Assembly: GCA_029817715.1 (NCBI GenBank)
Contig: JARUPY010000398.1
Span: 2,294,001 to 2,358,000, forward strand
Reading direction: 5' to 3'
DNA from: Melastoma dodecandrum
Lineage: Eukaryota > Streptophyta > Magnoliopsida > Myrtales > Melastomataceae
Length of the DNA stretch: 64,000 nucleotides
Shown in pieces: positions 49,960 to 59,362 of this stretch; within the stretch, counting starts at the first letter, position 1; each line of letters starts with the position of its first letter. The notes below the pieces were generated by a model. That model saw only the letters and a program-made list of their open reading frames with translations. It searched no databases and was not told where the DNA came from. A program made the translations under genes and the position numbers.

Positions 49960-51185
49960 GCGCTCTCTATGCCGGAGGGCGCGCTCTTTTTGAAGGGCGC
50001 GTGCTCGGCATATTCGTCGATCGCCGCGTCGACCGCGAGGCGCTCGCGGGCGAGGTAGTCGTCGATCGCCCGGGCGAAGCGCCGATCCGGAATCTCGTGC
50101 ACGGAGAAGGTCGGCACCGCGCGATAGCCGCGCGCCAGCTTGTGCTCGCCCTGCGCCCCGGCCTCGACGCGGCTCAGCTTGTGCGCGATCGCCCACTCGA
50201 TCGCCTGATAATAGCAGACCTCGAAATGCAGGAACGGGTGCTCCTCGATCGCGCCCCAGTTGCGGCCGTAGAGCGCGTCGTCGCCGATGAAGTTGATCGC
50301 GCCCGCGATCCAGCGCCCCGCCCGCTTCGCCATGACGAGCAGGATACGATCGGCCATCGTCTGCCCGACGTGGTCGAAGAAGGCGCGCGTCAGATACGGC
50401 CGGCCCCATTTGCGCGAGCCGGTGTCGATGTAGAAGTCGAAGAAGGCGTGCCAATGCTCCGCCGTGATCTGCGATCCGGTGAGGCACGCGATGGTGATGC
50501 CCGGCGCCAGCGCTTCGCGTCGCTCGCGGCGGATCATCTTGCGCTTGCGCGAGGCGAGACTGTCGAGAAACTGCTCGAAGTCGGCGTAGCCCTCGTTGAC
50601 GAAGTGGAATTGCTGCCCGGTGCGCTGCAGGAACCCCGCCCCGCCGAGCGCCTCGTAATCGACGCGCGTCGGGAAGGTGACGTGGACGGACGACGCCTCG
50701 ATCTTGGCCCGCCAGGCCTTCAATCCCGCAATGAGCGTCTCGCGCGCCAGCGGGCCGGCGTCCGGCGCGACGAGAAGCCGGCGCCCGGTCACGGGCGTGA
50801 ACGGCACGCACACCTGAAGCTTCGGGTAATAATCGAGCCCGGCACGATGATAGGCGTCCGCCCAGGCGTGGTCGAAGACGTATTCGCCCATCGAATGCGC
50901 CTTGACGTAGCACGGCGCGCAGGCCGCGATGCCGCCGCTCTCGGTCTCGACCACGACATGCGTCGGCACCCAGCCCGAGCGCCCGCCCACCGACTTCGAC
51001 GCTTCGAGCGCATGCAGGAAGGCATGCGTGATGAATGGATTGAAGCGTTCGCCGTCGCCGCTGCGCTCGGTGGGCGCACCGTCCGGCGCGATCTCCAGAC
51101 CGGGAGGATTGGCGCAGGCGTCCCACTGGGCTGCGTCGAGGTCCGCGATGGACTGGACGATGCGGACGGCAGGCGTGCTCGGCAT
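49956..51185 (-). CDS. FemAB-like/PF04339 GNAT-fold acyltransferase
   Basis: 409 residues of the peptidogalycan-biosynthesis/FemAB-like group common in proteobacteria. Typical parts are FITHAFLHALEASKSVG near residue 50, CAPCYVKAHSMGEYVFD, and the C-terminal half with RNWGAIEEHPFLHFEVCYYQ and QGEHKLARGYRAV. It is the upstream partner of the HIT gene (4-base overlap). Substrate not known; aminoacyl or acyl transfer is presumed. Confidence 0.85.
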   Translation of the reverse strand: MPSTPAVRIVQSIADLDAAQWDACANPPGLEIAPDGAPTERSGDGERFNPFITHAFLHALEASKSVGGRSGWVPTHVVVETESGGIAACAPCYVKAHSMGEYVFDHAWADAYHRAGLDYYPKLQVCVPFTPVTGRRLLVAPDAGPLARETLIAGLKAWRAKIEASSVHVTFPTRVDYEALGGAGFLQRTGQQFHFVNEGYADFEQFLDSLASRKRKMIRRERREALAPGITIACLTGSQITAEHWHAFFDFYIDTGSRKWGRPYLTRAFFDHVGQTMADRILLVMAKRAGRWIAGAINFIGDDALYGRNWGAIEEHPFLHFEVCYYQAIEWAIAHKLSRVEAGAQGEHKLARGYRAVPTFSVHEIPDRRFARAIDDYLARERLAVDAAIDEYAEHAPFKKSAPSGIESA

Positions 51186-51250
51186 GGACGAAGTCTAGTG
51201 GCAGCCGGCCCCAGCGTCCATGAGCGCGACACGCGCGGTATGACCGCAGC

Positions 51251-52456
51251 TCATCGCATGAACCGCTTGGGCGAGAGCGGGGGCTCGGTCGACCATGTCC
51301 CTTCGCGCCCGAAGGCCACGCCGGCCTCGAACAGCTTGGCCTCGTAGGCCACGTCGAAAAGCTGCGCCGACGTGGCCTCGAAGCTCGACGGCACCGCGCA
51401 GAAGTAGAAGGCGGTGTCGTTCGCCAGCGCATATTCGTTCAGGCGCGCGAGGTCGGAGACAACTTCGTTCTTGACCAGCGTCGTGACGGCGCGGGTTGCG
51501 ATCGGCACGGACCGCGCCTGGGTCACGGCGTATTCCGGCGCGATCTTGCCGTTCCGGATCACGTAGAGCGCGCGCTTGCGCACCTTGCCGAACACCTCGC
51601 GCTCGATATCGATCGGCCGCATGTCGGGAGGCACGAAGACGAGCTGCGCCGTGACGCCGCCGTCGACATGCATCTCCTCGTATTCGTGACCGTCTTCCGT
51701 CACGACGCGGAAGAAGACCGGCGGAAAAATGCCCGGGATCGCCGAGGAGGCGAGCAGCACCTTGACGAAGAGGTCGCGCCGGCCCGGATGATGGCTCGCC
51801 GCGATCGCAGTCAGGTCCCAGATCACCGGCCGCTCGGCGTCGAGATTGGTCGTCAGGATCAGGATCCGGCGCCCGTCGTCGTAGCCGGCCGCGATCTTGT
51901 CGAGGAACGCATCGGTTGCGTGTCCCTCGATCGTCTCGCGCAACGCGCGCGTGTCTTCGAGCGCATCGCTGAAGTAGCCGAGCGCGCCGCGGCTGCGAAA
52001 CAGGTCGCCCGCGCCGAGCTTCGTATAGATGTCCCGCAAGGCGGGATCGTAGGCCGGCCCGAGAAAGGCGAACGGCGCGCCGAGCGCTCCCGCGCTGACG
52101 CCGGTCACGACGTCGAAGTGCGGGCGGGTTCCGCGTTCCGTCCAGCCCTTCAGCACGCCCGCCGCGAAGGCGCCCTGATCGCCGCCGCCCGAAATCGCCA
52201 GGAAATCCGCGCTGTCCATGGCCCACGGGGTGCGCCCCGCGCGTGCCGCCTCGAGGCTGCGGCGATCCTTGGCCAGGATCGCATCCGAAAAGACGCGCGA
52301 AAACTCGTCACCCCAGATGCGCACACCGTTGAAGCCCGGGATGGCGGCCGTCTCGATCAGGCCCAGTGGGACGGGCCGCCGCCCGGGCGCAGCGGCGCCG
52401 CAGCCCGCGAGAGCGAGAGCGAGCGGCCCGGTGACCAGCGTCCGGCGATCGATCAT
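51251..52456 (-). CDS. Patatin-like phospholipase, lipoprotein
   Basis: 401 residues. A lipoprotein signal MIDRRTLVTGPLALALAGC with lipobox LAGC anchors it to a membrane. The patatin fold has the oxyanion loop SGGGDQGAFAAG, the nucleophile elbow GVSAG and the catalytic DGG in HVDGGVTAQ. Acyl-hydrolase activity on phospholipids is predicted. It is monocistronic on the minus strand between the FemAB-like and methyltransferase genes. Confidence 0.92.
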   Translation of the reverse strand: MIDRRTLVTGPLALALAGCGAAAPGRRPVPLGLIETAAIPGFNGVRIWGDEFSRVFSDAILAKDRRSLEAARAGRTPWAMDSADFLAISGGGDQGAFAAGVLKGWTERGTRPHFDVVTGVSAGALGAPFAFLGPAYDPALRDIYTKLGAGDLFRSRGALGYFSDALEDTRALRETIEGHATDAFLDKIAAGYDDGRRILILTTNLDAERPVIWDLTAIAASHHPGRRDLFVKVLLASSAIPGIFPPVFFRVVTEDGHEYEEMHVDGGVTAQLVFVPPDMRPIDIEREVFGKVRKRALYVIRNGKIAPEYAVTQARSVPIATRAVTTLVKNEVVSDLARLNEYALANDTAFYFCAVPSSFEATSAQLFDVAYEAKLFEAGVAFGREGTWSTEPPLSPKRFMR

Positions 52457-52504
52457 CGATGGCGACCAGAGCCTGACGGCTGCGACGGGGTCACGAACGC
52501 GCCC

Positions 52505-53161
52505 TCACGCGCGTTTGGCCAGGCGCGCGAGGGTGAAGAGCCCGAGCGGCGCCAGCGCACGGCGCTCGACGAGCGTCATGTCCGGCCGCGACGCCAGCCA
52601 ATCGGCCACGATCGACCAGGGAAACTGCGGATGCCAGCCGAGCGTCTCGGCGCGACGACCGAGCCAGGCCTCGATCGCGGCGATCGGTCCACGCTCGGCG
52701 CCGATATGGTTGACGAGCACGATCTCGCCGCCCGGCTTCACGACACGCGCCCATTCGGTCAGGCTCGCCGTCGGGTCGGGCACCACGGTCAGCACGTAGG
52801 GCGCGACGACGGCATCGAAGCTCGCTTCCGGATAATCGAGGTGCATCGCGTCCATGACGACGAGGTCCTCGACGTTGTCGAGGCCTACGGCAGCGACGCG
52901 CGCGCGCGCCCGCGCCAGCATCTCGGCCGACAGGTCCACCCCCACGATCCGCGTGCGGCGGTCGATCATCGGCAGCTCGAGTCCGGTGCCGACCCCGACG
53001 TCGAGGATGCGGCCGCCCGGGCGTCCGACGGCGGCAGCCGCGGCCTTCCGGCCGGGGCGCATCACGAGCGCGAACGTCAGATCGTAGACCGGCGCCCAGC
53101 GGGCATAGGCCGCCTCGACGTCGCTGTTGTCGAGTACCGAAGCGTCACGTGTTCCGCTCAC
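52505..53161 (-). CDS. Phosphatidylethanolamine N-methyltransferase-like (PmtA) methyltransferase
   Basis: SAM-dependent methyltransferase of 218 residues. [20 protein letters not shown] precedes the SAM motif [15 protein letters not shown], and [12 protein letters not shown] follows, the arrangement of rhizobial/Rhodobacter PmtA that makes phosphatidylcholine. The late [14 protein letters not shown] is usual for that group. The GTG at 53161 overlaps the mnmA stop (GTGA). Substrate assignment is by family resemblance. Confidence 0.83.
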   Translation of the reverse strand: MSGTRDASVLDNSDVEAAYARWAPVYDLTFALVMRPGRKAAAAAVGRPGGRILDVGVGTGLELPMIDRRTRIVGVDLSAEMLARARARVAAVGLDNVEDLVVMDAMHLDYPEASFDAVVAPYVLTVVPDPTASLTEWARVVKPGGEIVLVNHIGAERGPIAAIEAWLGRRAETLGWHPQFPWSIVADWLASRPDMTLVERRALAPLGLFTLARLAKRA

Positions 53162-54336
53162 GAGGCGACCGCCCAATCCTGCCGAGGCATCGAAGACGGT
53201 GCGCGCGCGGCGCGCGTCACCGTCCCGCCGCCCAGGACTCGCGCGCCCTCGTCGTCGCTCTCGTAGAAGACGCAGGCCTGCCCCGGAGCCGTGGCGCGCT
53301 CGCCGGCGGGGAACAGCACCTCGAGGTCGCCGCCGTCGCCTCGTACGAGACGCGCGGCGAAGGGTGGGCGCGTCGAGCGGGTGCGGACATGGATCGGCAG
53401 GCCGCGCGGCGGGAGTGCGTCGAGCGGCGTATCGCCGAGCCAGTTTACGTCGCGCAGCGCGACGCCGTCCGCCTGGAGGGCCGCGCGCGGCCCGACGACG
53501 ACCCGCGCCGCCGCCGCATCGACCCGCAGGACGAAGAGCGGCTCGAGGGTGCCGCCGAGATGAAGCCCGCGACGCTGCCCCACCGTGAACCGCGCGACGC
53601 CGTCGTGGCGCCCGAGCACCCGCCCCGCCTCGTCGACGATGTCGCCCGCGACCATCGCCTCCGGCCGCAGCCGCGCGACGAGATCGCCGTAATGGCCGCT
53701 CGGCACGAAGCAGATGTCCTGGCTGTCCGGCTTGTCCGCGTTGACGAGGCCGTGGCGCCGCGCGAGCTCCCGCACCTGGGTCTTCGGCAGGTGTCCGAGC
53801 GGGAAGCGCACCATCGCGAGCTGTTCGGGCGTGATGTTGTAGAGAAAGTAGCTCTGGTCGCGCGCGGGATCGTGCCCGCGATAGAGCGCGCGCCGCCCGT
53901 CCGGCAGCGCGCCCGTGGCACAATAATGGCCCGTCGCGAGCGCGTAGGCACCGAGATCGCGCGCCGTCGCCAGCAGATCGCGGAACTTGACCGTCGCGTT
54001 GCAGGCCGCGCAGGGCACCGGAGTCTCGCCCTCGGCGTAGCTCTGCGCGAACGGCGCGATGACGGACGCCCGGAAGCGCGCTTCATAGTCCAGCACGTAG
54101 TGCGGGATGCCGAGGCGCGCGGCGACGGCGCGGGCATCGCCGATGTCGCGCCCGGCGCAGCACGTGCCCTTGCGGCCGGCGGCCCCCTTGTCGTCGTAGA
54201 GCTGAAGCGTGATGCCGACGACGTCGTAGCCCTCGGCTGCCAGCAGGGCGGCGACGACGGACGAGTCGACGCCGCCCGACATCGCGACGACGACGCGCGT
54301 CCGTGCTGGCGCCTTATCGATCTCGAGGCTGTTCAC
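53158..54336 (-). CDS. mnmA: tRNA-uridine 2-sulfurtransferase
   Basis: Thiolates U34 of tRNAs for Lys, Glu and Gln. It has 392 residues. The PP-loop is [14 protein letters not shown]; a first catalytic cysteine is in [14 protein letters not shown] and a second in [10 protein letters not shown]. The start chosen is the GTG at 54336 ([17 protein letters not shown]), which matches relatives. An in-frame ATG at 54495 adds 53 residues of low-complexity sequence and is unlikely. It is coupled to the downstream methyltransferase. Confidence 0.93.
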   Translation of the reverse strand: MNSLEIDKAPARTRVVVAMSGGVDSSVVAALLAAEGYDVVGITLQLYDDKGAAGRKGTCCAGRDIGDARAVAARLGIPHYVLDYEARFRASVIAPFAQSYAEGETPVPCAACNATVKFRDLLATARDLGAYALATGHYCATGALPDGRRALYRGHDPARDQSYFLYNITPEQLAMVRFPLGHLPKTQVRELARRHGLVNADKPDSQDICFVPSGHYGDLVARLRPEAMVAGDIVDEAGRVLGRHDGVARFTVGQRRGLHLGGTLEPLFVLRVDAAAARVVVGPRAALQADGVALRDVNWLGDTPLDALPPRGLPIHVRTRSTRPPFAARLVRGDGGDLEVLFPAGERATAPGQACVFYESDDEGARVLGGGTVTRAARAPSSMPRQDWAVAS

Positions 54337-54558
54337 ACCTGTGTCCGCATCCGGGCGAAAGAAGCTGAAGCGCACGACGGCCCCGCCGGCGCCCGCAGCG
54401 TTGATATCGGCCCGCGCCACTTGGGTGCAAGAGCGCTCCGCCGAGCCTGCGCGCCTTGCCGGCTGTGCCAATGCAAGACAGATTGCTCGAAACATTGAGG
54501 TTTCAGCAATACTTCCGCCCTCGATTGACGCTTTTACAGTAAAAACCGGTCGCTTCGT

Positions 54559-54573
54559 TTAGGTGAATCTTAA
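54559..54573 (+). promoter_or_regulatory. CtrA-like site with nested GANTC before sciP
   Basis: TTAG-N7-TTAA (GTGAATC as spacer) is one mismatch from the CtrA box TTAA-N7-TTAA. The spacer includes GAATC, a CcrM methylation site (54565-54569). It lies 52 bases before the sciP ATG. CtrA control of sciP, with methylation state affecting binding, is the simple hypothesis. Confidence 0.55.
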
Positions 54574-54624
54574 ACGGCCACGGTTACTTTGACCCTGTCC
54601 GACGCGTGTTCGCGAGTAAACGTT

Positions 54625-54900
54625 ATGAGTGAATCTCTCCGCCCGAGGGTCAAGTACGTGATCGGCCCCGACGGCAGCCCCCTCACGATCGCCGATCTGC
54701 CGCCGAGCAGCACGAAGCGCTGGGTGATCCGGCGCAAGGCGGAAGTGGTCGCGGCGGTGCGCGGGGGTCTGTTGTCGCTGGAAGAAGCCTGCGCGCGCTA
54801 TACGCTGACGGTGGACGAATTTCTGTCGTGGCAGGTGTCGATCGACCAGCACGGTCTGGCGGGGCTGCGCACCACGCGCCTGCAGCATTACCGGGCCTGA
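54625..54900 (+). CDS. sciP: CtrA inhibitor SciP (DUF1153)
   Basis: Small winged-helix protein of 91 residues that binds CtrA and blocks CtrA-dependent transcription in Caulobacter. The family pattern is complete: RPRVKYVIGPDGSPLTIADL, then STKRWVIRRKAEVVAAV and CARYTLTVDEFLSWQ. The ATG at 54625 begins the conserved part; an in-frame TTG at 54589 is unlikely. A CtrA-like/GANTC element precedes it and a 10-bp terminator stem follows. Confidence 0.94.
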   Translation: MSESLRPRVKYVIGPDGSPLTIADLPPSSTKRWVIRRKAEVVAAVRGGLLSLEEACARYTLTVDEFLSWQVSIDQHGLAGLRTTRLQHYRA

Positions 54901-54925
54901 ACCTCCCCACTCCGGCCCGACCATG

Positions 54926-54963
54926 ACGACGCGCCCGGGCAACCGGCGCGTCGTTGTCGTTTC
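54926..54963 (+). terminator. Hairpin terminator candidate after sciP
   Basis: ACGACGCGCC (54926-54935) pairs perfectly with GGCGCGTCGT (54945-54954) over a 9-base loop. TGTCGTTTC follows, a weak U-tract. It is probably the end of the sciP transcript. Confidence 0.55.
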
Positions 54964-54984
54964 AGGGCCGCGGCCCGCCAGGCC

Positions 54985-55976
54985 TCACAGCGTCTCGCCG
55001 CGCGCCGGATGCGCCGCCGGCTCTCCCGCCGGCTTGGCGAGCCGGTCGCGCTCGAAGAGCACGACGACGACGATGGCGATCGCCAAAGGTATCAACAGGT
55101 AGAACAGCCGGAACATCAGGACAGCCGCCAGCACCTTGGCCTTCGGGATCGTCGGCAGCGCGTTGATGAAGAGGAGATCGAAGACGCCTGCACCGGCCGG
55201 CGCATTCGAGGCGAGCGCCACCGAGAACGAGCCCACGAACACGGCCAGCACCGCGAGGAACCCGGGATTTCCCGCGTCCGGCAGCGCGAAATAGATGATG
55301 CCGGCCGCCCCGACGAGCTCGAGCGGCGCCGCCACGAACTGGCGCAGCATGATCGGCGGTCGAGGATACTCGACGCGGAAGCCGCCGATCTCGAGTGGCG
55401 GCAGCGCCAGCATCGAGCCGACCGCATAGGCCACCACGCTCGCGAAGCAGGCGATTCCGATGAGCCGGGCGATGGACGTGTTCGTGAGCACGTGCGGCAG
55501 CATCGAGGCGACGCGACGCAGCTCCTCCGGCTCGAACACCAGCACGACGCCGGCGACGAGCAGGCTGCCGAGCGTGAAGGTGATCGAGCAGACCGCGACG
55601 AGGATGGCGACCTCCGCCGCCGTGAGCCCCTTCGTCGAATAGGCCCGATAGCGCACCATCGCGCCCGAAAAGACCGAAAAGCCGATCGTATGCGAGAGCG
55701 CATACGTCGTGAACGAGCAGATCGCCACGAACGCCATCGGGATGTCGCGGATGCCGAGATGCTCCAGCGCAATGCGATCGTACCAGGCAAGTGCCGCGTA
55801 GGCGACGAAGGCGGAAAGGATCGACAGCGCATAGTGCCCGGCGTGATCTCACCGAGTTGCTGCCAGACCTGCGCGGCGACGGCCTCTCCGCGGAACTCCT
55901 TCGACAGGAGCCAGAGCGAGATCACGACCGCAAGCAGCCCCATCGCGGGCCAGAGATACTCGAGAAACCGCTTCAT
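54985..55976 (-). pseudogene. UPF0104/LPG-synthase-like membrane protein, frameshifted
   Basis: A ~330-residue multi-pass membrane protein is split between two frames. From the ATG at 55976, MKRFLEYLWPAMGLLAV runs to QQLGEITPG. The match then continues in another frame as HYALSILSAFVAYAALAWYD and on to the stop at 54985. The switch lies at 55836-55842 in a GGG run; one extra G would restore the frame. Later segments (SHTIGFSVFSGAMVRYRAYS, LLFINALPTIPKAKV) are typical of the family. A real mutation or a sequencing error is possible. Confidence 0.8.
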
Positions 55977-56071
55977 CGCTCTCCGGAGTTGGGCATGCCC
56001 TCGTCGGATGCGCGGGTGGTGACATTGTGTCGGGTATCGGCGCAAGGCCCGGCATCGGTCGTCCGGCGCAC

Positions 56072-56102
56072 AAAAAAGCGCCTCGGCAGAACCGAGGCGC
56101 TT
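56072..56102 (-). terminator. Rho-independent terminator after the fliJ-like gene
   Basis: On the minus strand an 11-bp perfect stem AAGCGCCTCGG/CCGAGGCGCTT with a 5-base loop is followed by a T-run. It lies 25 bases beyond the fliJ-like stop. Confidence 0.85.
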
Positions 56103-56127
56103 GAACGTGTCGTAGGGCGCGGCGCGG

Positions 56128-56535
56128 TCAGGCTTGCGCGACGCGAAGCCCCATCATGCCGTCCATCATCGGGACCGGTGCCGGAAAGTCAGCGCGGTCG
56201 GCGCTCTTCTCCCTGCCTTCGAGCCCCTGGACCTTGGAGAATTCCGCCATCGCGTCGTCGAACTGGCTCTTCGCCTCGCCGAGCTGCTCCTTTAACTCGT
56301 CGGCGGAGCGCACGAGGTTCTCGCGCCGTCCCCGTGCGGCGCGCGCATAGGTCGGATACGCGAAATGCGCGATGTCGTTGATGCCCGACTTCTGCTCCTC
56401 GAGCGCAATCTCACGGTCGAGATCGGCCGCGATGCGAAGGAACTCGGCGATCATCGCCTCGATCTGCGCCACACGACGACGCTTCTCGTCGACGTGGAAG
56501 CGCTTGAGGCGTAAAAGGGAATCCCGCGATTTCAT
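56128..56535 (-). CDS. FliJ-like flagellar export chaperone
   Basis: 135 residues, mostly coiled-coil: SLLRLKRFHVDEKRRRVAQI near the N-terminus and a long helical region RENLVRSADELKEQLGEAKS. This is the alphaproteobacterial FliJ arrangement, often next to ctrA as here. FliJ assists type III export of flagellar subunits. GGAG lies 8 bases before the ATG at 56535. No other flagellar gene is in view, so the assignment rests on pattern and position. It is divergent from ctrA. Confidence 0.78.
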   Translation of the reverse strand: MKSRDSLLRLKRFHVDEKRRRVAQIEAMIAEFLRIAADLDREIALEEQKSGINDIAHFAYPTYARAARGRRENLVRSADELKEQLGEAKSQFDDAMAEFSKVQGLEGREKSADRADFPAPVPMMDGMMGLRVAQA

Positions 56536-56939
56536 ACTCAACTCCGCGACACAGGCTTGACGACCCGATCAAACAAGGGCTTCCGCGAGACCATGTGATC
56601 GTGGCGCATCAAAGTTGCAGCTTTGTTACCTGCCAGCCGAATGGTGCCTGCGTTCGAACGTGCTGTGTGTATATTTGGCCGCAGGGTGATTCGGGTGCCG
56701 TCGGCCGCGTGGTTGGCCGCTGATCCGGATCCCCGCGTACCCAGTCTCCTTCCGTCATCGTCCGTCGCTGCGCCTCGCGGGGCGCGGTCCCGTACGTCCG
56801 AGCCGTGAGGCAATTCGTTAACCAATGGCCGTTAAGGTTTACGGAAATTCGTATCGCCGGACGTCCCTCGTCGCAGGGGCGCGCCGGACAAGACACCATC
56901 GCGCCGTTGGGTGACGAACGCGGAGAGCTGGGGGCAAAC
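56536..56939. promoter_or_regulatory. ctrA/fliJ divergent control region
   Basis: 404 bases without a gene. GATTC at 56688-56692 is a GANTC site about 250 bases before ctrA, like the methylation-controlled P1 promoter of Caulobacter. TTAAC (56818-56822) and TTAA (56832-56835) are CtrA half-sites but 10 bases apart, not the usual 7. They lie ~110 bases before the ATG. Autoregulation of ctrA is plausible. Confidence 0.5.
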
Positions 56940-57641
56940 ATGCGCGTTCTTTTGATCGAAGATGACAGCGCGACCGCGCAAAGCATCGAACTGATGCTGA
57001 AGTCGGAGAACTTCAACGTTTACACCACCGACCTCGGCGAGGAAGGCATCGATCTCGGCAAGCTCTACGACTACGACATCATCCTGCTGGACCTGAACCT
57101 GCCGGACATGTCGGGTTACGAGGTGCTGCGCGCGCTGCGCGTCACCAAGATCAAGACGCCGATCCTGATCCTCTCCGGCATGGCCGGCATCGAGGACAAG
57201 GTGAAGGGTCTCGGCCACGGCGCCGACGATTATCTCACCAAGCCTTTCCACAAGGACGAGATGGTGGCCCGCATCCACGCCATCGTCCGGCGCTCGAAGG
57301 GTCACGCCCAGTCGGTCATCACGACGGGCGATCTCATCGTCAATCTCGACCAGAAGACGGTCGAAGTCTCCGGCTCGCGCGTCCACCTGACGGGCAAGGA
57401 ATATCAGATGCTGGAGCTCCTCTCCCTCCGCAAGGGCACGACCCTCACGAAGGAGATGTTCCTCAACCACCTCTACGGGGGGATGGACGAGCCCGAGCTC
57501 AAGATCATCGACGTGTTCATCTGCAAGCTGCGCAAGAAGCTCGCGAATGCGAGCCAGGGCCGCAACTACATCGAGACCGTCTGGGGTCGCGGCTACGTGC
57601 TGCGCGAGCCGACCGAGGACGACGAGCGGATCACCGCCTGA
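56940..57641 (+). CDS. ctrA: Cell-cycle master regulator CtrA
   Basis: OmpR-type response regulator controlling cell cycle, motility and methylation genes in alphaproteobacteria. It has 233 residues. The receiver begins [20 protein letters not shown] with phospho-acceptor D51 in [14 protein letters not shown]. The DNA-binding domain contains [20 protein letters not shown] and [17 protein letters not shown] lies 6-10 bases before the ATG. The upstream region holds a GANTC site and CtrA half-sites. Confidence 0.97.
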   Translation: MRVLLIEDDSATAQSIELMLKSENFNVYTTDLGEEGIDLGKLYDYDIILLDLNLPDMSGYEVLRALRVTKIKTPILILSGMAGIEDKVKGLGHGADDYLTKPFHKDEMVARIHAIVRRSKGHAQSVITTGDLIVNLDQKTVEVSGSRVHLTGKEYQMLELLSLRKGTTLTKEMFLNHLYGGMDEPELKIIDVFICKLRKKLANASQGRNYIETVWGRGYVLREPTEDDERITA

Positions 57642-57664
57642 TCGACGCTGGATCGACACTTCGA

Positions 57665-57686
57665 ACGGCCGCCCCTCGGCGGCCGT
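57665..57686 (+). terminator. Stem-loop after ctrA
   Basis: ACGGCCGCC pairs perfectly with GGCGGCCGT around a CCTC loop, 24 bases beyond the ctrA stop, followed by CTTCGTTTCC. The U-tract is weak. It lies between convergent genes and may serve either. Confidence 0.5.
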
Positions 57687-57705
57687 CTTCGTTTCCGCGG
57701 TCGGG

Positions 57706-58155
57706 TCAGAGGCTGACGGTGGCGTCGAGACGGGCCGGTGCGCCGGCACCGCGCGCAGTAAAATCCGTCGACTTGAAATAATCCGACAGGTAGGCGACGC
57801 GTCCGTCCTGATCGAGGCGCACGATCGAGACGACCTCGTTGCGGTAGTCCCCACCGCCGACGAACGTGCCCTGGACCGACCACGTCGAGATCATCCAGTC
57901 TGGTTCGGCATTGATGGACATCGTCCGCGTCCAACGAATGTCGGTGAAGCGCCGCCGGATGACGCGCAGCATCCGCGTGGTCAGGGCCTTGCCGTGCACC
58001 GGACGAATGCCCGGGAAGAGGAACAAGACATCGTCGGCAAGCACCTCGGCCGCGCGGCCGATGTCGTCGACGGACAGCGCATCGAAGAAATCCGTCTGCA
58101 TATCGAACGAGGGCTTCGAACCAACCGCCAGGGACGACACCGCGCGCGACGCCAT
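57706..58155 (-). CDS. NTF2-like (SnoaL-fold) protein
   Basis: 149 residues. A serine-rich lead is followed by an NTF2-like cone domain: MQTDFFDALSVDDIGRAAEV, LADDVLFLFPGIRPVHGK, then beta strands ending AYLSDYFKSTDF. AAGGAG lies 8 bases before the ATG at 58155. An ATG at the domain start (near 58101) is an alternative. The fold binds small molecules, but none can be named. Confidence 0.82.
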   Translation of the reverse strand: MASRAVSSLAVGSKPSFDMQTDFFDALSVDDIGRAAEVLADDVLFLFPGIRPVHGKALTTRMLRVIRRRFTDIRWTRTMSINAEPDWMISTWSVQGTFVGGGDYRNEVVSIVRLDQDGRVAYLSDYFKSTDFTARGAGAPARLDATVSL

Positions 58156-58411
58156 TCGACCGCTCCTTACCGCTGCGGAACCCACATCCACGAGCAAAGA
58201 GATATTAACTCACGATTTACCTTTATGCGATGGTAAGTGACGGCAAAGCGTAAGGTTTCGTTAAAACTCGATCAAATATGCTTAACGGCACGTCGGGAGC
58301 GCTCGATACCCCTCGTCGGCTCCCGCGGTCGCCCCCTCTTCGGCTTGCTTGACTTCGCCCGACCCCGGTGCGAGGTCGCACGCCCATGATCGACGCCCGC
58401 GCCCGCCCTCG

Positions 58412-59362
58412 ATGAAGGCCTTCGTCTTTCCCGGTCAGGGGTCCCAAGGGGTCGGCATGGGCAAGGCGCTCGCCGAGGCCTTCCCGGCCGCCCGCCGCAT
58501 CTTCGCGACCGTCGACGACGCGCTGGGCGAGAAGCTCTCGAGCCTGATGTTCGAGGGTCCGGACGCCGAGCTGACCCTCACCGCCAATGCCCAGCCCGCC
58601 CTGATGGCCGTCAGCGCCGCCGTCGTCGCGGTGCTTCGCGAGGACGCCGGGCTCGACCTCGCGCGCGAGGCCGCCTTCGTCGCCGGCCACTCGCTCGGCG
58701 AATATTCCGCGCTCGCGGCCGCAGGTGCCCTCGACATCGGAACGACGGCACGCCTCCTGCGCCTGCGCGGCCAGGCCATGCAGAAGGCCGTCGGCGTGGG
58801 CGAGGGTGCGATGGCCGCCATCATCGGCGTCGAACCCGACGTCGCACGCGAGATCGCGGCGGCGGCGAGCGAACCGGGCAGCCCGTGCCAAGTCGCGAAC
58901 GACAACGGCGGCGGCCAGGTCGTCGTCTCGGGCGCCAAGGCGGCGGTCGACCGCGCGATCGAGGGCGCGAAGGCGCGCGGGATCCGTCGCGTCGTGCCGC
59001 TCGCCGTCTCGGCCCCCTTCCATTGCAGCCTCATGCAGCCGGCGGCGGACGCCATGGCCGCGGCCCTCGCGCAGGCCGAGATCGCGCCGCCCGTGGTCCC
59101 CGTGGTCGCCAACGTGACCGCCGCGCCGACACAGGATCCGAACGAGATTCGCCGCCTTCTCGTCGAGCAGGTGACGGCGACGGTCCGCTGGCGCGAGAGC
59201 ATGCTTTATATGGCCGGGCAAGGCGCCTCGCTCTTCGTCGAGTGCGGCTCCGGCAAGGTCCTGTCCGGCCTCGTGAAGCGCATCGTGCCGGACGCCGTCG
59301 GTCTCTCGGTCGGCGGGCCCGCCGACCTCTCGAACCTCAAGGCAGAACTTTCGCGTGTTTGA
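58412..59362 (+). CDS. fabD: Malonyl-CoA:ACP transacylase
   Basis: Loads malonyl groups on acyl carrier protein for fatty-acid elongation. It has 316 residues. MKAFVFPGQGSQGVGMG is the family start, the active serine is in VAGHSLGEYSALAAAG, and a conserved His lies in PLAVSAPFHCSLMQP. It heads fabD-fabG-acpP-fabF and overlaps fabG by 8 bases. Confidence 0.96.
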   Translation: MKAFVFPGQGSQGVGMGKALAEAFPAARRIFATVDDALGEKLSSLMFEGPDAELTLTANAQPALMAVSAAVVAVLREDAGLDLAREAAFVAGHSLGEYSALAAAGALDIGTTARLLRLRGQAMQKAVGVGEGAMAAIIGVEPDVAREIAAAASEPGSPCQVANDNGGGQVVVSGAKAAVDRAIEGAKARGIRRVVPLAVSAPFHCSLMQPAADAMAAALAQAEIAPPVVPVVANVTAAPTQDPNEIRRLLVEQVTATVRWRESMLYMAGQGASLFVECGSGKVLSGLVKRIVPDAVGLSVGGPADLSNLKAELSRV

